Source: Streptomyces tuirus (GTDB taxonomy: Bacteria; Actinomycetota; Actinomycetes; Streptomycetales; Streptomycetaceae). Taken from it: a DNA stretch of 64,000 bases. The notes below the pieces were generated by a model. That model did no database searches, had not been told where the DNA came from, and saw only the letters and a list, made by a program, of their open reading frames with translations. Shown in pieces: positions 43,090 through 52,103 of the stretch. The translations under genes and the position numbers were made by a program. The stretch spans positions 2,964,001 to 3,028,000 of the forward strand of contig NZ_AP023439.1 in NCBI RefSeq assembly GCF_014701095.1, written 5' to 3'. The number at the start of each line of letters is the position of its first letter. The first letter of the stretch is position 1.

Positions 43090-43314
43090 AAGGACGCGGG
43101 CCCGGTCAGGGCCGGGCGTGCGCGTCCATGGCGTCCGTGGAGGTCCGGGAGCCGCTCCGGAGGTCCTTGACGCCGTTCGGCGCCGGTTCGGGCGGGGAGG
43201 CCTCCCCAGTGCTGAGCGCCTGGGAGGTACCTCCATCGCCCTTGCCGACATCCACCAATGTGCAGGACACGTGTTAAGCGGGTGCTGCGCGGACGTGACA
43301 CCCGCGTACCGGTT

Positions 43315-43350
43315 CCGCGAAGTCCGCGAACTCCGCGAAGTCCGCGGAGA
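43315..43350. repeat. Four tandem 9-bp repeats
   Basis: Units CCGCGAAGT, CCGCGAACT, CCGCGAAGT, CCGCGGAGA occupy 43315-43350. They lie downstream of the cystathionine synthase stop in the gap 43013-43404, where I see no gene beyond the terminator-like stem. Confidence 0.7.
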
Positions 43351-43404
43351 TCACGGACGCCGCGAGTTCACCCGGCGCACGGGCAGTTCACCGGCCGCCG
43401 GCCG

Positions 43405-44793
43405 TCACTTCCCCGTGCGGGCCAGGAAGGACAGCAGGTCCTGGCGGCTGACCACACCGGTCGGCTTGCCCTCGACGAGGACGATCGCCGCGTCGGCCTT
43501 GCCCAGCACGGCCATCAGGTCCGCGACCGGTTCGCCGGAGCCGACCTGGGGCAGCGGGCCGGACATGTGCTTCTCCAGCGGGTCCTCCAGCGAGGCGTTC
43601 TTGCTGAACAGCGCGTCCAGCAGCTCGCGTTCCACGACCGAGCCGACGACCTCGGCCGCCATCACGTCGGGGTGTCCTGCGCCGGGCTTGACGACCGGCA
43701 TCTGCGAGACGCCGTACTCGCGCAGCACGTCGATGGCCTGACCGACGGTCTCCTCCGGGTGCATGTGGACGAGGGAGGGCATGCGGTCGCCCTCCTTGTC
43801 GTTCAGGACGTCGGCGACGCGGGCGCTCGGGCCCGTGTCCTCCAGGAAGCCGTAGTCGGCCATCCACTCGTCGTTGAAGATCTTGCTGAGGTAGCCGCGG
43901 CCGCTGTCCGGCAGCAGGACCACGACGACGTCGTCCGGCCCTAGCCGCTCGGCGACCTCCAGCGCGGCCACGACGGCCATGCCGCAGGAGCCGCCGACGA
44001 GCAGGCCCTCCTCCTTGGCGAGGCGGCGGGTCATCTGGAAGGAGTCCTTGTCGGACACCGCGACGATCTCGTCGGCGACGGTCCGGTCATAGGCGGTCGG
44101 CCAGAAGTCCTCGCCGACGCCCTCGACGAGGTAGGGCCGGCCGGAGCCGCCGGAGTAGACGGACCCCTCGGGGTCCGCGCCGACGACCTTCACGGAGCCG
44201 CCGCTGATCTCCTTCAGATAGCGGCCGGTCCCGGAGATGGTGCCGCCGGTGCCCACGCCCGCCACGAAGTGGGTGATCTTCCCCTCCGTCTGCTCCCACA
44301 GCTCCGGACCGGTGGAGTGGTAGTGGGAGAGCGGGTTGTTGGGGTTGGAGTACTGGTCGGGCTTCCAGGCCCCCGGCGTCTCACGGACCAGCCGGTCGGA
44401 GACGTTGTAGTACGAGTCGGGGTGCTCGGGGTCCACGGCCGTCGGGCAGACCACGACCTCGGCGCCGTACGCGCGCAGCACGTTGATCTTGTCGGTGCTC
44501 ACCTTGTCGGGGCACACGAAGATGCACTTGTACCCCTTCTGCTGCGCCACGATGGCGAGCCCGACGCCGGTGTTGCCGCTGGTCGGCTCGACGATCGTGC
44601 CGCCGGGCTTGAGAGCGCCGCTCTCCTCCGCCGCCTCGATCATGCGCAGGGCGATGCGGTCCTTCACGGAACCGCCGGGGTTGAAGTACTCCACCTTGGC
44701 CAGGACGGTCGCCCTGATGCCCTTGGTCACGCTGTTGAGCTTCACCAGCGGGGTGTTGCCGACGAGGCTGATCATCGAGTCGTGGAACTGCAC
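43405..44793 (-). CDS. cbs: Cystathionine beta-synthase with CBS domains
   Basis: PLP enzyme (462 aa) that condenses serine (or O-acetylserine) with homocysteine or sulfide. The PLP lysine is in NPGGSVKDRIA (about residue 42). The substrate loop is EPTSGNTGVGLA and the phosphate-binding loop GVGTGGTISGTG. After about residue 330 come two CBS domains (VLNDKEGDRMPSLVHM and VADLMAVLGKADAAIVLVEG), which often bind adenosyl ligands and set activity. There is no haem domain. I chose the GTG at 44793, which has GGAGA upstream. Transsulfuration is the likely pathway, given the CBS domains and length. Confidence 0.9.
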   Translation of the reverse strand: MQFHDSMISLVGNTPLVKLNSVTKGIRATVLAKVEYFNPGGSVKDRIALRMIEAAEESGALKPGGTIVEPTSGNTGVGLAIVAQQKGYKCIFVCPDKVSTDKINVLRAYGAEVVVCPTAVDPEHPDSYYNVSDRLVRETPGAWKPDQYSNPNNPLSHYHSTGPELWEQTEGKITHFVAGVGTGGTISGTGRYLKEISGGSVKVVGADPEGSVYSGGSGRPYLVEGVGEDFWPTAYDRTVADEIVAVSDKDSFQMTRRLAKEEGLLVGGSCGMAVVAALEVAERLGPDDVVVVLLPDSGRGYLSKIFNDEWMADYGFLEDTGPSARVADVLNDKEGDRMPSLVHMHPEETVGQAIDVLREYGVSQMPVVKPGAGHPDVMAAEVVGSVVERELLDALFSKNASLEDPLEKHMSGPLPQVGSGEPVADLMAVLGKADAAIVLVEGKPTGVVSRQDLLSFLARTGK

Positions 44794-44949
44794 CGTTGTC
44801 TCCGGATGCCGCAGAAGTGGTCTGAGTGGTGCCGCCAGCCTATGACCTCGTCGTGGTCCGTGACGGTCGTTCACTCCCTGTTGCGATTGGGCGACGGGCT
44901 GTACGGGGCAAGCACTGGGTGTACGGGTTCGAGGAGGTGGCAGCGACGC

Positions 44950-45975
44950 ATGACGAGCATGTCGAGGGCGAGGGTGGCCCGGCGGATCGCCGCCGGCGCG
45001 GCGTACGGCGGCGGCGGGGTCGGGCTGGCCGGGGCGGCGGCGGTCGGGCTGGTGCTGGCCGAGGTGCAGCTGGCGCGGCGCCGGGTGGGCAACGGCACGT
45101 CTCCTCATGTGCCGCACGCGGACGGGCTGTACGGCCGTACGTACGCCGGTCCGGTCGAGGCACCGCTGAGGCTGACGATGCTGGGCGACTCCACGGCCGC
45201 GGGCCAGGGCGTGCACCGGGGCGGGCAGACGCCGGGAGCGCTGCTGGCGTCGGGGCTCGCGGCGCTGGCCGAGCGGCCGGTGGAGCTGCGCACGGTGGCG
45301 ACTCCGGGGGCCCGTTCGGACGACCTGGACCGCCAGGTGGCCCTGGTGCTCGCCGATCCCGGTCCGGTGCCCGACATCTGCGTGATCATGGTCGGGGCGA
45401 ACGACGTCACCCACCGCATGCCCCCGACCCGCTCGGTCCGCCATCTCGCCTCGGCGGTCCGTCGGCTGCGCACGGCCGGTGCGGAGGTGGTGGTCGGCAC
45501 CTGCCCCGACCTCGGCACGATCGAGCCGGTGCGGCAGCCCTTGCGCTGGCTGGCCCGGCGGGCCTCACGCCAGCTGGCGGCCGCTCAGACGATCGGGGTC
45601 GTCGAACAGGGCGGCCGCACGGTGTCCCTGGGCGACCTGCTGGGCCCCGAGTTCGCCGAGAATCCGCGCGAGCTCTTCGGCCCGGACAGCTACCACCCCT
45701 CCGCCGAGGGCTACGCGACGGCGGCGATGGCGGTCCTGCCGACCGTCTGTGCCTCCCTGGGCCTGTGGCCCGCCGAGGAGGAACGCCCGGACGCCTCCCG
45801 CCGCGAGGGCTTCCTGCCGGTGGCACGGGCGGCCGCGGAGGCCGCCTCGGAGGCGGGGACGGAGGTCGCGGCGGCGATGCCGAGCGGACCGCGCGGACCG
45901 TGGGCCCTGCTGAAGCGCCGGCGGCGCCGGCGGGTCCCCGAGCAGGAACCGGCCCCCGCGAGCCCTTCGAACTGA
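44950..45975 (+). CDS. SGNH/GDSL-family hydrolase with N-terminal anchor
   Basis: Esterase-type hydrolase (341 aa). A basic start and a Gly/Ala-rich hydrophobic segment (about 12-42) suggest a membrane anchor or signal. Block I is MLGDSTAAGQG with the nucleophilic Ser, block III is VGANDVTH, and block V is DSYHPSAEGY with the Asp-His pair, so the catalytic set is complete. The C-terminal 60 residues are Ala/Glu-rich and then strongly basic (LLKRRRRRRVP). GAGGAGG lies about 10 bases before the ATG at 44950. The substrate is unknown. It is divergent from the cbs gene. Confidence 0.88.
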   Translation: MTSMSRARVARRIAAGAAYGGGGVGLAGAAAVGLVLAEVQLARRRVGNGTSPHVPHADGLYGRTYAGPVEAPLRLTMLGDSTAAGQGVHRGGQTPGALLASGLAALAERPVELRTVATPGARSDDLDRQVALVLADPGPVPDICVIMVGANDVTHRMPPTRSVRHLASAVRRLRTAGAEVVVGTCPDLGTIEPVRQPLRWLARRASRQLAAAQTIGVVEQGGRTVSLGDLLGPEFAENPRELFGPDSYHPSAEGYATAAMAVLPTVCASLGLWPAEEERPDASRREGFLPVARAAAEAASEAGTEVAAAMPSGPRGPWALLKRRRRRRVPEQEPAPASPSN

Positions 45976-46046
45976 GGGGCGGAACGAAGCGCACCCGGGA
46001 ACAGAAAGGAAGAGGCAGAAAAGCAAGCGCTTGGAAACTGCGGCCA

Positions 46047-46072
46047 GGGTCACACCGCGACACCCGTGACCC
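46047..46072. promoter_or_regulatory. Inverted repeat upstream of the thiolase gene
   Basis: GGGTCAC (46047-46053) and GTGACCC (46066-46072) form a perfect 7-base inverted repeat with a 12-base spacer, about 70 bases before the thiolase start. The position suits an operator. Confidence 0.5.
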
Positions 46073-46139
46073 AGCCCATACGTACGGGTAACTTCCCAGA
46101 CAGCCCAAGCAGACCACCCGGTACGTCAATGGAGCCGTG

Positions 46140-47360
46140 ATGCCCGAAGCCGTGATCGTCTCAGCCGCCCGCTCCCCCATCGGCCGCGCCTTCAAGGGCT
46201 CCCTGAAGGACGTGCGGCCGGACGACCTGACCGCCACGATCATCCAGGCCGCGCTGGCCAGGGTCCCCGAGCTGGACCCGAGGGACATCGACGACCTGAT
46301 GCTCGGCTGCGGCCTGCCCGGCGGCGAGCAGGGCCACAACCTCGGCCGCGTCGTCGCCGTGCAGATGGGCATGGACCACCTGCCGGGCTGCACCGTCACC
46401 CGGTACTGCTCCTCCTCCCTGCAGACCTCCCGGATGGCCCTGCACGCCATCAAGGCCGGTGAGGGCGATGTCTTCATCTCGGCCGGTGTCGAGACGGTCT
46501 CCCGCTACGCCAAGGGCAACTCCGACAGCCTTCCGGACACGCACAACCCCCTGTTCGCCGACGCCGAGGCCCGGACCGCCGCGGTCGCCGCGTCCGAGGG
46601 CTCGACCTGGCACGACCCGCGCGAGGACGGCCTGCTGCCCGACCCGTACATCGCGATGGGCCAGACCGCCGAGAACCTGGCCCGCGTCAAGGGCGTCACC
46701 CGCCAGGACATGGACGAGTTCGGCGTCCGCTCGCAGAACCTCGCCGAGGAAGCCATCAAGAACGGCTTCTGGGAGCGCGAGATCACCCCGGTCACCCTCC
46801 CCGACGGCACGGTCGTCTCCACGGACGACGGCCCCCGCGCCGGCGTCACCCTGGAGGGCGTGCAGGGCCTCAAGCCGGTCTTCCGCCCCGACGGCATGGT
46901 CACGGCCGCCAACTGCTGCCCGCTGAACGACGGCGCCGCGGCCCTCGTGATCATGTCCGACACCAAGGCCCGCGAGCTCGGCCTCACGCCGCTCGCCCGG
47001 ATCGTGTCGACCGGCGTCTCCGGCCTCTCGCCCGAGATCATGGGCCTCGGCCCGGTCGAGGCGAGCAAGCAGGCCCTGCGGCGCGCCGGGCTGGGCATCG
47101 GCGACATCGACCTGGTCGAGATCAACGAGGCGTTCGCCGCCCAGGTGATCCCCTCCTACCGCGACCTGGGCATCCCGCTGGAGAAGCTGAACGTCAACGG
47201 CGGTGCCATCGCCGTCGGCCACCCGTTCGGCATGACCGGCGCCCGCATCACCACCACGCTCATCAACTCCCTCCAGTTCCACGACAAGCAGTTCGGCCTG
47301 GAGACGATGTGCGTCGGCGGCGGCCAGGGCATGGCCATGGTCATCGAGCGCCTCAGCTGA
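46140..47360 (+). CDS. Acetyl-CoA acyltransferase (thiolase)
   Basis: Thiolase (406 aa) that either cleaves 3-ketoacyl-CoA or condenses acetyl-CoA. The nucleophilic cysteine is in [16 protein letters not shown] (about residue 90). The family block [19 protein letters not shown] carries the His, and [13 protein letters not shown] near the C-terminus the second Cys. INEAFAAQ is also present. The ATG at 46140 has GGAG five bases upstream; a GTG directly before it is possible. It is followed by a strong terminator and appears monocistronic. Degradative versus biosynthetic use cannot be decided from sequence. Confidence 0.92.
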   Translation: MPEAVIVSAARSPIGRAFKGSLKDVRPDDLTATIIQAALARVPELDPRDIDDLMLGCGLPGGEQGHNLGRVVAVQMGMDHLPGCTVTRYCSSSLQTSRMALHAIKAGEGDVFISAGVETVSRYAKGNSDSLPDTHNPLFADAEARTAAVAASEGSTWHDPREDGLLPDPYIAMGQTAENLARVKGVTRQDMDEFGVRSQNLAEEAIKNGFWEREITPVTLPDGTVVSTDDGPRAGVTLEGVQGLKPVFRPDGMVTAANCCPLNDGAAALVIMSDTKARELGLTPLARIVSTGVSGLSPEIMGLGPVEASKQALRRAGLGIGDIDLVEINEAFAAQVIPSYRDLGIPLEKLNVNGGAIAVGHPFGMTGARITTTLINSLQFHDKQFGLETMCVGGGQGMAMVIERLS

Positions 47361-47402
47361 GCGGCGCACCGTAGCCGCCATAGCACCCACGGTGAGACCC
47401 CG

Positions 47403-47440
47403 GCCCAGAACCCTGGAAACTCCAGGGTTCTGGGCTGTTT
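47403..47440 (+). terminator. Rho-independent terminator
   Basis: A perfect 15-bp stem (47403-47417 with 47421-47435) is followed by TGTTTTG. It ends the thiolase transcript. Confidence 0.92.
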
Positions 47441-47462
47441 TGTGATCCAATCTCCCCCAGGA

Positions 47463-47504
47463 TGTGACCTATCTCCCTCCGCCAGGGGAGAACCGCAGGT
47501 CACA
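47463..47504. promoter_or_regulatory. Long imperfect inverted repeat upstream of hypothetical gene
   Basis: TGTGACCT (47463-47470) pairs with AGGTCACA (47497-47504), and an inner TCTCCC/GGGAGA pairing continues the hairpin. It may be an operator or an RNA hairpin. It lies 130 bases before the next start and just after the thiolase terminator. Confidence 0.5.
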
Positions 47505-47633
47505 ACAGCCACACCCCCTCCCCCGACACCGAAGCCATGTCCGTTTCGTGACGTTACGCACTGACAGCTGGTTAGTCCGCCCTTCAAGCTGAGGTAGGAA
47601 GTCGGGGGTCGACTTTGAACCGGGAGTACGTCA

Positions 47634-48416
47634 GTGAGCGCCATGCCGATCGCGTTGCTGGTCACCACGGCCGCCACGGGCGCCGTGGGCGTCGCCGTCC
47701 TGCGCACCGTCCTGCAGCTGCGCCGCCAGGTCGCGGCCCTGCACACCGCGCTGGCCGAGAGCCGCGCCGCCACCACCCGGGCGCTGCTGCCCGCCGCCCG
47801 TACCGCTGCCGACACCGATGAGATACGTGCCGCCGTGGCGGCGGCGCTCGCCGAGGAGCGCGAGCGGGAGCTCGCCGAGGCGCGGGCGTTCTGGGCCGCC
47901 CAGGAGGCCCGTGACGCCTCCGACGCGCCCTCCCTGCTGGGCCTGCCCGAGGTCGATGTGTTCCTGCCCCGCCAGGCCGATTTCGCGGGCCTGGAGCCGG
48001 TGTCCGAGCCCGGCGCCGACACCGAGGAACCCGCCACCGAGTCCCCGGAGCTGGCCGCGGCCCGCCGACGTCACCCCTCGCACCCGGACTTCGTGCCGAC
48101 CCAGCCGCCGGTCGTGAACGACCACGAGCGCACCGTCGCCACCCTGGAGGAGCTGGCCTCCTCCCGCATCGAGCTGACGGACGTCCGCCCCGGCCCGCTG
48201 GGCACCCTGGACGTCTACGTCTTCGCCGACGGCACGACCCTGTGCATGACCCCGGGCCACCGCGAGACGGCTGAGCACCTCTCCGCGGCCCTTCGCGCAG
48301 GCGCGACCCCGGTCCTCCTGGGCGGCTCCGGCATCTCCGGCGCGTACACCCTCACGTTCGAATGCGGCGAGGAGAACGTGTACATCCTGGCGGACCGGGT
48401 CATCGCGTCCCTTTAG
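47634..48416 (+). CDS. Hypothetical protein with N-terminal membrane segment and coiled coil
   Basis: Protein of 260 aa. A short hydrophobic start ([19 protein letters not shown]) may anchor it. It is followed by a long Ala/Glu/Arg helix (about 25-100) typical of coiled coils, then an acidic Pro-rich linker. A compact C-terminal domain (about 165-260) contains [20 protein letters not shown] and [19 protein letters not shown] do not recognise it beyond being a Streptomyces-type hypothetical. The GTG at 47634 has GGGAG nearby; an ATG three codons later is an alternative. Nothing around it suggests a role. Confidence 0.75.
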   Translation: MSAMPIALLVTTAATGAVGVAVLRTVLQLRRQVAALHTALAESRAATTRALLPAARTAADTDEIRAAVAAALAEERERELAEARAFWAAQEARDASDAPSLLGLPEVDVFLPRQADFAGLEPVSEPGADTEEPATESPELAAARRRHPSHPDFVPTQPPVVNDHERTVATLEELASSRIELTDVRPGPLGTLDVYVFADGTTLCMTPGHRETAEHLSAALRAGATPVLLGGSGISGAYTLTFECGEENVYILADRVIASL

Positions 48417-48419
48417 GAA

Positions 48420-48485
48420 GCGCCCCGTCAGGGGCGCGGGGCTGTATCAATGTGCGGCTCCGCCGCGTGGGCGCGAGCAACCACA
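48420..48485. repeat. Dispersed intergenic repeat of a second type
   Basis: A 7-bp hairpin (48420-48426 with 48431-48437) leads into GGGGCTGTATCAATGTGCGG and CTCCGCCGCGTGGGCGCGA. I recognise this string as a common Streptomyces intergenic repeat. It lies between two converging hypothetical genes and could also act as a terminator. Confidence 0.6.
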
Positions 48486-48510
48486 CTCGGCCCGCACCCG
48501 CGAACGAAGC

Positions 48511-48816
48511 TCAGACCCCCGCCCGCTTCTGCGCCTCCTCCACCAACGTCACGGCTTCCTCGACGTCGGCCCGGCCGGGGGCCACGACCGCCAGATCGTT
48601 CCCGGCGACGGTGATCTGATCTGCCGCTGCGAACATCCCCGCATCCGGCATCTCCCGGGGCTCCACGCCCTCGAGGACCTGCGCCCTGCGGGCCAACTCC
48701 CGGGCCAGCCCGAGGGCCTCGGCGGCAGCTCCCCGCTGCAGCCGGCTCTGGGGCGCGGCCCTCAATCGATCGGCGAAGTGCTCCACCGCACGGGTCAGAG
48801 GCGTCGTATCAACCAC
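48511..48816 (-). CDS. Small hypothetical protein
   Basis: Predicted soluble helical protein (101 aa) with LTRAVEHFADRLRAAPQSRLQRGAA-type repeats of hydrophobic and basic residues and a C-terminal acidic helix (ADVEEAVTLVEEAQKRAGV). I chose the GTG at 48816, giving VVDTTPLTRAV; a GTG at 48864 would add 16 residues and neither has a clear ribosome-binding site. The function is unknown. It is divergent from a DUF4287-like gene. Confidence 0.65.
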   Translation of the reverse strand: MVDTTPLTRAVEHFADRLRAAPQSRLQRGAAAEALGLARELARRAQVLEGVEPREMPDAGMFAAADQITVAGNDLAVVAPGRADVEEAVTLVEEAQKRAGV

Positions 48817-48917
48817 GCGGCGAGCGTACGCGTCCCAGCGGGACTGTTGCCAACGGGCGGACACTCAGGCACGGTGACCTGAAGGACCGGCTTACATCCC
48901 AGCGTCCGGAGGCGCCG

Positions 48918-49148
48918 ATGTCCCAAGTCTTCTCCGAAGAGACCCACCGCAACCTGCTCGCCCGCATCCCCCACTGCACCGGTCGTGAGATCTCCGACTG
49001 GTTGCGCACCGTCGAAGACGGTCCGGCGCTCTTCCGCTTCGAGGAAAAGGTCAGCTGGCTCCGGCACGAACACAACCTCGCGTACGGCCACGCCAAGGCG
49101 ATCATCCACGAGTACGACCTGAGGAGGGCCGCGCGCAAACTGCTCTAG
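48918..49148 (+). CDS. DUF4287 family small protein
   Basis: Small soluble protein (76 aa) resembling the DUF4287 family. The core reads ARIPHCTGREISDWLRTVED, followed by FRFEEKVSWLRHEHNLAYGH, and ends EYDLRRAARKLL. The pattern of conserved Trp, Arg and the HNLAYGHA motif is typical; the function is unknown in the family. GGAGGCG lies eight bases before the ATG at 48918. It ends about 30 bases before a strong terminator that it shares with the converging Bax-inhibitor-like gene. Confidence 0.8.
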   Translation: MSQVFSEETHRNLLARIPHCTGREISDWLRTVEDGPALFRFEEKVSWLRHEHNLAYGHAKAIIHEYDLRRAARKLL

Positions 49149-49178
49149 GCGCGCCCACCGCACCCCTCCTGACGACGA

Positions 49179-49210
49179 CGAAGGGCCCCGGCCGAAGCCG
49201 GGGCCCTTCG
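49179..49210. terminator. Bidirectional terminator
   Basis: A perfect 14-bp stem (49179-49192 with 49197-49210) with loop CGAA separates two converging genes. Confidence 0.87.
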
Positions 49211-49227
49211 CGCTACGACTGCCTGGA

Positions 49228-50136
49228 CTAGTCGCTGCTGTTGAGGATCGAGATGAGCCTCAGGAACTCCAGGTAGATCCACACCAGCGTCAGCGTGAGG
49301 CCGAAGGCCGCGAGCCAGGCCTCCTCGCGCGGGGCACCGTAGGCGATGCCGTCCTCGACCTGCTTGAAGTCCAGGGCGAGGAAGCAGGCACCGAGGATGA
49401 TGCCGATGACGCCGAAGACGATGCCGAGGGGACCGCTGCGGAAGCCGAGGCCGTCACCGCCGCCGAACACCGCGAACAGCAGGTTCACGGTCATCAGCAG
49501 GATGAAGCCGAGCGCGGCCGCCATCACGAAGCCGTAGAAGCGTCGGTTGACGCGGATCCAGCCGGCCTTGTAGGCGATCAGCACACCGGCGAAGACCGCC
49601 ATCGTGCCGATCACGGCCTGCATGGCCGCACCGTCGGCGATGCGGTTGTCGACGATGTTGGAGACGACGCCGAGGAACACGCCCTCGAACGCGGCGTACG
49701 TCAGGATCAGCGCGGGCGAGGCCTTGCGCTTGAAGGACTGCACGAACGCCAGGACCATGCCGATCAGGGCGGCGCCGATACCGATGCCGTAGCTACGGCT
49801 GATGTTGGCGTCGTCGATCGGCAGCAGGGCCCAGGAGAGCGCCGCGGTGAGGATGAGCACACCGAGCGTGCTCGCCGTGCGCAGGACGACGTCGTCGATG
49901 GTCATCCGGCCGGTGGTGGCCGGTGCCTGCGGCGGCGCGCCGTACTGCAGGTCCTGCTGGGCGTAAGGGTTCTGCGCGTACGGGTTCTGCGCGTACTGGT
50001 CGCCCGTCGGCTGCGCGTACGGGTTGCCCTGGGTGGCGACAGCGGGACCCCCGGCCTGCGGCGCGGTGTTGAAGCCCGCGTAGCCGTTGTCGCGGCTGAA
50101 CCCCCGTCGCGAGAAGACCGGGTTTCTGCTCCTCAT
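49228..50136 (-). CDS. Bax inhibitor-1/YccA family membrane protein
   Basis: Integral membrane protein (302 aa). The first 90 residues are cytoplasmic and rich in Gln, Pro, Tyr and Asn, with imperfect NPYAQ repeats. Seven hydrophobic segments follow, in the order typical of the YccA/BI-1 group. They start with IDDVVLRTASTLGVLILTAA and end with LVWIYLEFLRLISIL, preceded by FLALDFKQVEDG, which carries the conserved acidic residues. BI-1 relatives act as pH-sensitive calcium leaks or stress modulators; the bacterial role is unclear. GGAGGAG precedes the ATG at 50136. Confidence 0.88.
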   Translation of the reverse strand: MRSRNPVFSRRGFSRDNGYAGFNTAPQAGGPAVATQGNPYAQPTGDQYAQNPYAQNPYAQQDLQYGAPPQAPATTGRMTIDDVVLRTASTLGVLILTAALSWALLPIDDANISRSYGIGIGAALIGMVLAFVQSFKRKASPALILTYAAFEGVFLGVVSNIVDNRIADGAAMQAVIGTMAVFAGVLIAYKAGWIRVNRRFYGFVMAAALGFILLMTVNLLFAVFGGGDGLGFRSGPLGIVFGVIGIILGACFLALDFKQVEDGIAYGAPREEAWLAAFGLTLTLVWIYLEFLRLISILNSSD

Positions 50137-50293
50137 TTCACTCCTCCATGGCCACACGTCGTGGCCTTGGCTCAAGAGTAATAGGTAGGCAAAGGAATGA
50201 CCCTACTGCTTGGGGAGGATCTTTCCCTCGTCGTGCTGCGCAACACGCTACGCGGCTTGGTGATTCCCCTCACCACAGGGGGTCACTCCCGGC

Positions 50294-51469
50294 TCAGCCG
50301 AACGGGAAGCCCGTGTAGGCCTCCGCCAGGTCCGTCTCGGCCGCGCGGGACGAGGCGATCCGCTCCAGCCGGGCGAGCTGGAGCCGGTCCTCGAAGGCCG
50401 TCGCGGCGGGTGCGCGGTGCAGCAGGGCCGTCATGTCGTTGGAGAACCGCTCGGCCTGCCAGACGCGGCGCAGGCAGGTCGCGGAGTAGGCGTCGAGCAG
50501 GTCCGGTGAGCCGGTCTCCTGCTGGTGCGTCAGGGCCCGGGCGAAGGTCACGACGTCGCCGACGGCGAGGTTCAGACCCTTGGCCCCGGTCGGGGGGACG
50601 ATGTGGGCCGCGTCACCGGCGAGGAAGAGGCGGCCGTGGCGCATGGGCTCGTGGACGTAGGAGCGCATGGGGGTGACCGACTTCTGGGTGATCGGGCCGC
50701 GCTTCAGGAGCCAGTCGTCGTCGGTCTCGAACCGGCGTTCCAGCTCGTCCCAGATCTCCTCGTCGCTCCATGTCCCGGCGTCGGTGCCGTCGGGCACCTG
50801 GAGGTAGAGGCGGGAGACGGCCGGGGACCGCATGGAGAGCAGGGCGAAGCCGCGGTCGTGGCGGGCGTAGACGAGCTCGTCGTGCGAGGGCGGCACATCG
50901 GCGAGGACGCCGAGCCAGCCGAAGGGGTACGTCCGTTCGAAGACGCGGGCGAGTCCGGCCGGGATCGCCTTGCGGGCCACGCCCCAGAAGCCGTCGCAGC
51001 CGACGACGTAGGCGCACTCCAGGACGTCCTCGCGGCCCTCGTGCCGGAAGCGGATGCGCGGGGCGTCGGTGCCGGCGTCCTCCACGGCCAGCGCCTCCGC
51101 CTCGAAGAGCAGCGGCCCGCCGTCCTGGAGCTGGAGGGCGATGAGGTCCTTGCACACCTCGGTCTGGGCGTAGACGGTCACGGACCGGCCGCCGGTGAGG
51201 GCGGGGAAGTCCACGCGGTGGCGCCTGCGGTCGAACCGCAGCTCAATGCCGTCGTGGCGCAGCCCCTCGCGGTCCATGCGCTCACCGGCGCCGGCCGCGC
51301 GCAGCACGTCCGCGGTGCCCTGCTCCAGGATCCCTGCGCGCTGCCGCCGTTCGACGTAGGAGCGGTCGCGGCTCTCCAGGACGACCGCGTCGATGCCCGC
51401 GTTGTGGAGCAGCCGGGCGAGGAGGAGGCCGGCGGGGCCCGCTCCGATGATGCCGACGGTGGTGCGCAT
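50294..51469 (-). CDS. pobA: 4-hydroxybenzoate 3-monooxygenase
   Basis: Flavoprotein hydroxylase (391 aa) that converts 4-hydroxybenzoate to protocatechuate with NAD(P)H and oxygen. The FAD-binding start is VGIIGAGPAGLLLARLL, the NADPH/DG motif is YVVGCDGFWGVARKA, and the second FAD motif is LFLAGDAAHIVPPTGAKGLN. RQRAGILEQGT near residue 43 and the overall length match PobA closely. The ATG at 51469 precedes the first strand. The downstream beta-ketoadipate genes are not in the window. bldA lies 135 bases upstream on the same strand but is an independent RNA gene. Confidence 0.92.
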   Translation of the reverse strand: MRTTVGIIGAGPAGLLLARLLHNAGIDAVVLESRDRSYVERRQRAGILEQGTADVLRAAGAGERMDREGLRHDGIELRFDRRRHRVDFPALTGGRSVTVYAQTEVCKDLIALQLQDGGPLLFEAEALAVEDAGTDAPRIRFRHEGREDVLECAYVVGCDGFWGVARKAIPAGLARVFERTYPFGWLGVLADVPPSHDELVYARHDRGFALLSMRSPAVSRLYLQVPDGTDAGTWSDEEIWDELERRFETDDDWLLKRGPITQKSVTPMRSYVHEPMRHGRLFLAGDAAHIVPPTGAKGLNLAVGDVVTFARALTHQQETGSPDLLDAYSATCLRRVWQAERFSNDMTALLHRAPAATAFEDRLQLARLERIASSRAAETDLAEAYTGFPFG

Positions 51470-51603
51470 CGGACGACCTCTTCTCAGTCACGTTCGCCAG
51501 GTGAAATTTCCTTCACCATGTGCGTGTGAGTCTCCGACGGCATGCGGCCGCTGTCAACGGTCGGGCCGTGAACTCTTCAATGGACCACGCAGGGATCGGA
51601 AGG

Positions 51604-51687
51604 TGCCCGGAGCCGGACTTGAACCGGCACGCCCGCGAAGGGGCAGCGAGGTTTAAGCTCGCCGTGTCTGCATTCCACCATCCGGGC
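51604..51687 (-). tRNA. bldA: tRNA-Leu (anticodon UAA), reads the rare UUA codon
   Basis: The minus strand folds as a class II tRNA of 84 nt. The acceptor arms GCCCGGA (51681-51687) and TCCGGGC (51605-51611) pair fully. The anticodon stem GCGAG/CTCGC encloses CTTAAAC, so the anticodon is TAA (51653-51655). A long variable arm is present and the T loop reads GGTTCAAGTCC. CCA is not encoded (CCT follows the discriminator A). In Streptomyces this is bldA, the only tRNA for UUA, which gates development and antibiotic regulators. By eye I noticed no in-frame TTA codon in the CDSs of this window. Confidence 0.96.
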
Positions 51688-52103
51688 AGGCCGTGGGCTC
51701 CGCATCGAGGTTCCGAGACTATCGGGACAGGTCCCCCGAACAGCGGAAGCGTGGACCGATGTTGTCTTATTTTATTGACGTCTGAGGGTGCATCAGCACA
51801 CGGAACGCGCCATCCGCACTTGCCAATAGCCTTCCCTGTGCCGGTCGGCCGCGCATGCGGAATGACGGAATTTCACCGCCCGAACGAGGGCACTCCACCT
51901 GTTCTCGACACCCGGACGCATCGGTTCCCGACACGGGGGCTCCTCAGGGGTGTTCGTCATCCCCAGGTATGACACCGCTCGGCGCGGTCAGACCCGAGTC
52001 GGCCTTCGGAACCAGAACTACGGGTGACTACACGGCGCCATGGGGCCCCGACGATGGAATACGTCCTTCCCCGTGCACAGCCGTCCGACAGGAGAGCCAT
52101 CCC
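51688..52103. other. Gap upstream of bldA and of an ABC transporter operon
   Basis: No gene is convincing in these 416 bases. The stretch 51765-51785 is AT-rich (TTGTCTTATTTTATTGACG) and unusual for this DNA. It may contain the promoter for bldA or for the plus-strand transporter genes. AGGAGAG at 52090-52096 is the ribosome-binding site of the ATPase gene. Confidence 0.5.

Noticed and set aside
43315..43350. Tandem repeats considered as a CRISPR array
   Set aside because: Units are 9 bases without spacers and there are no cas genes anywhere in the window.
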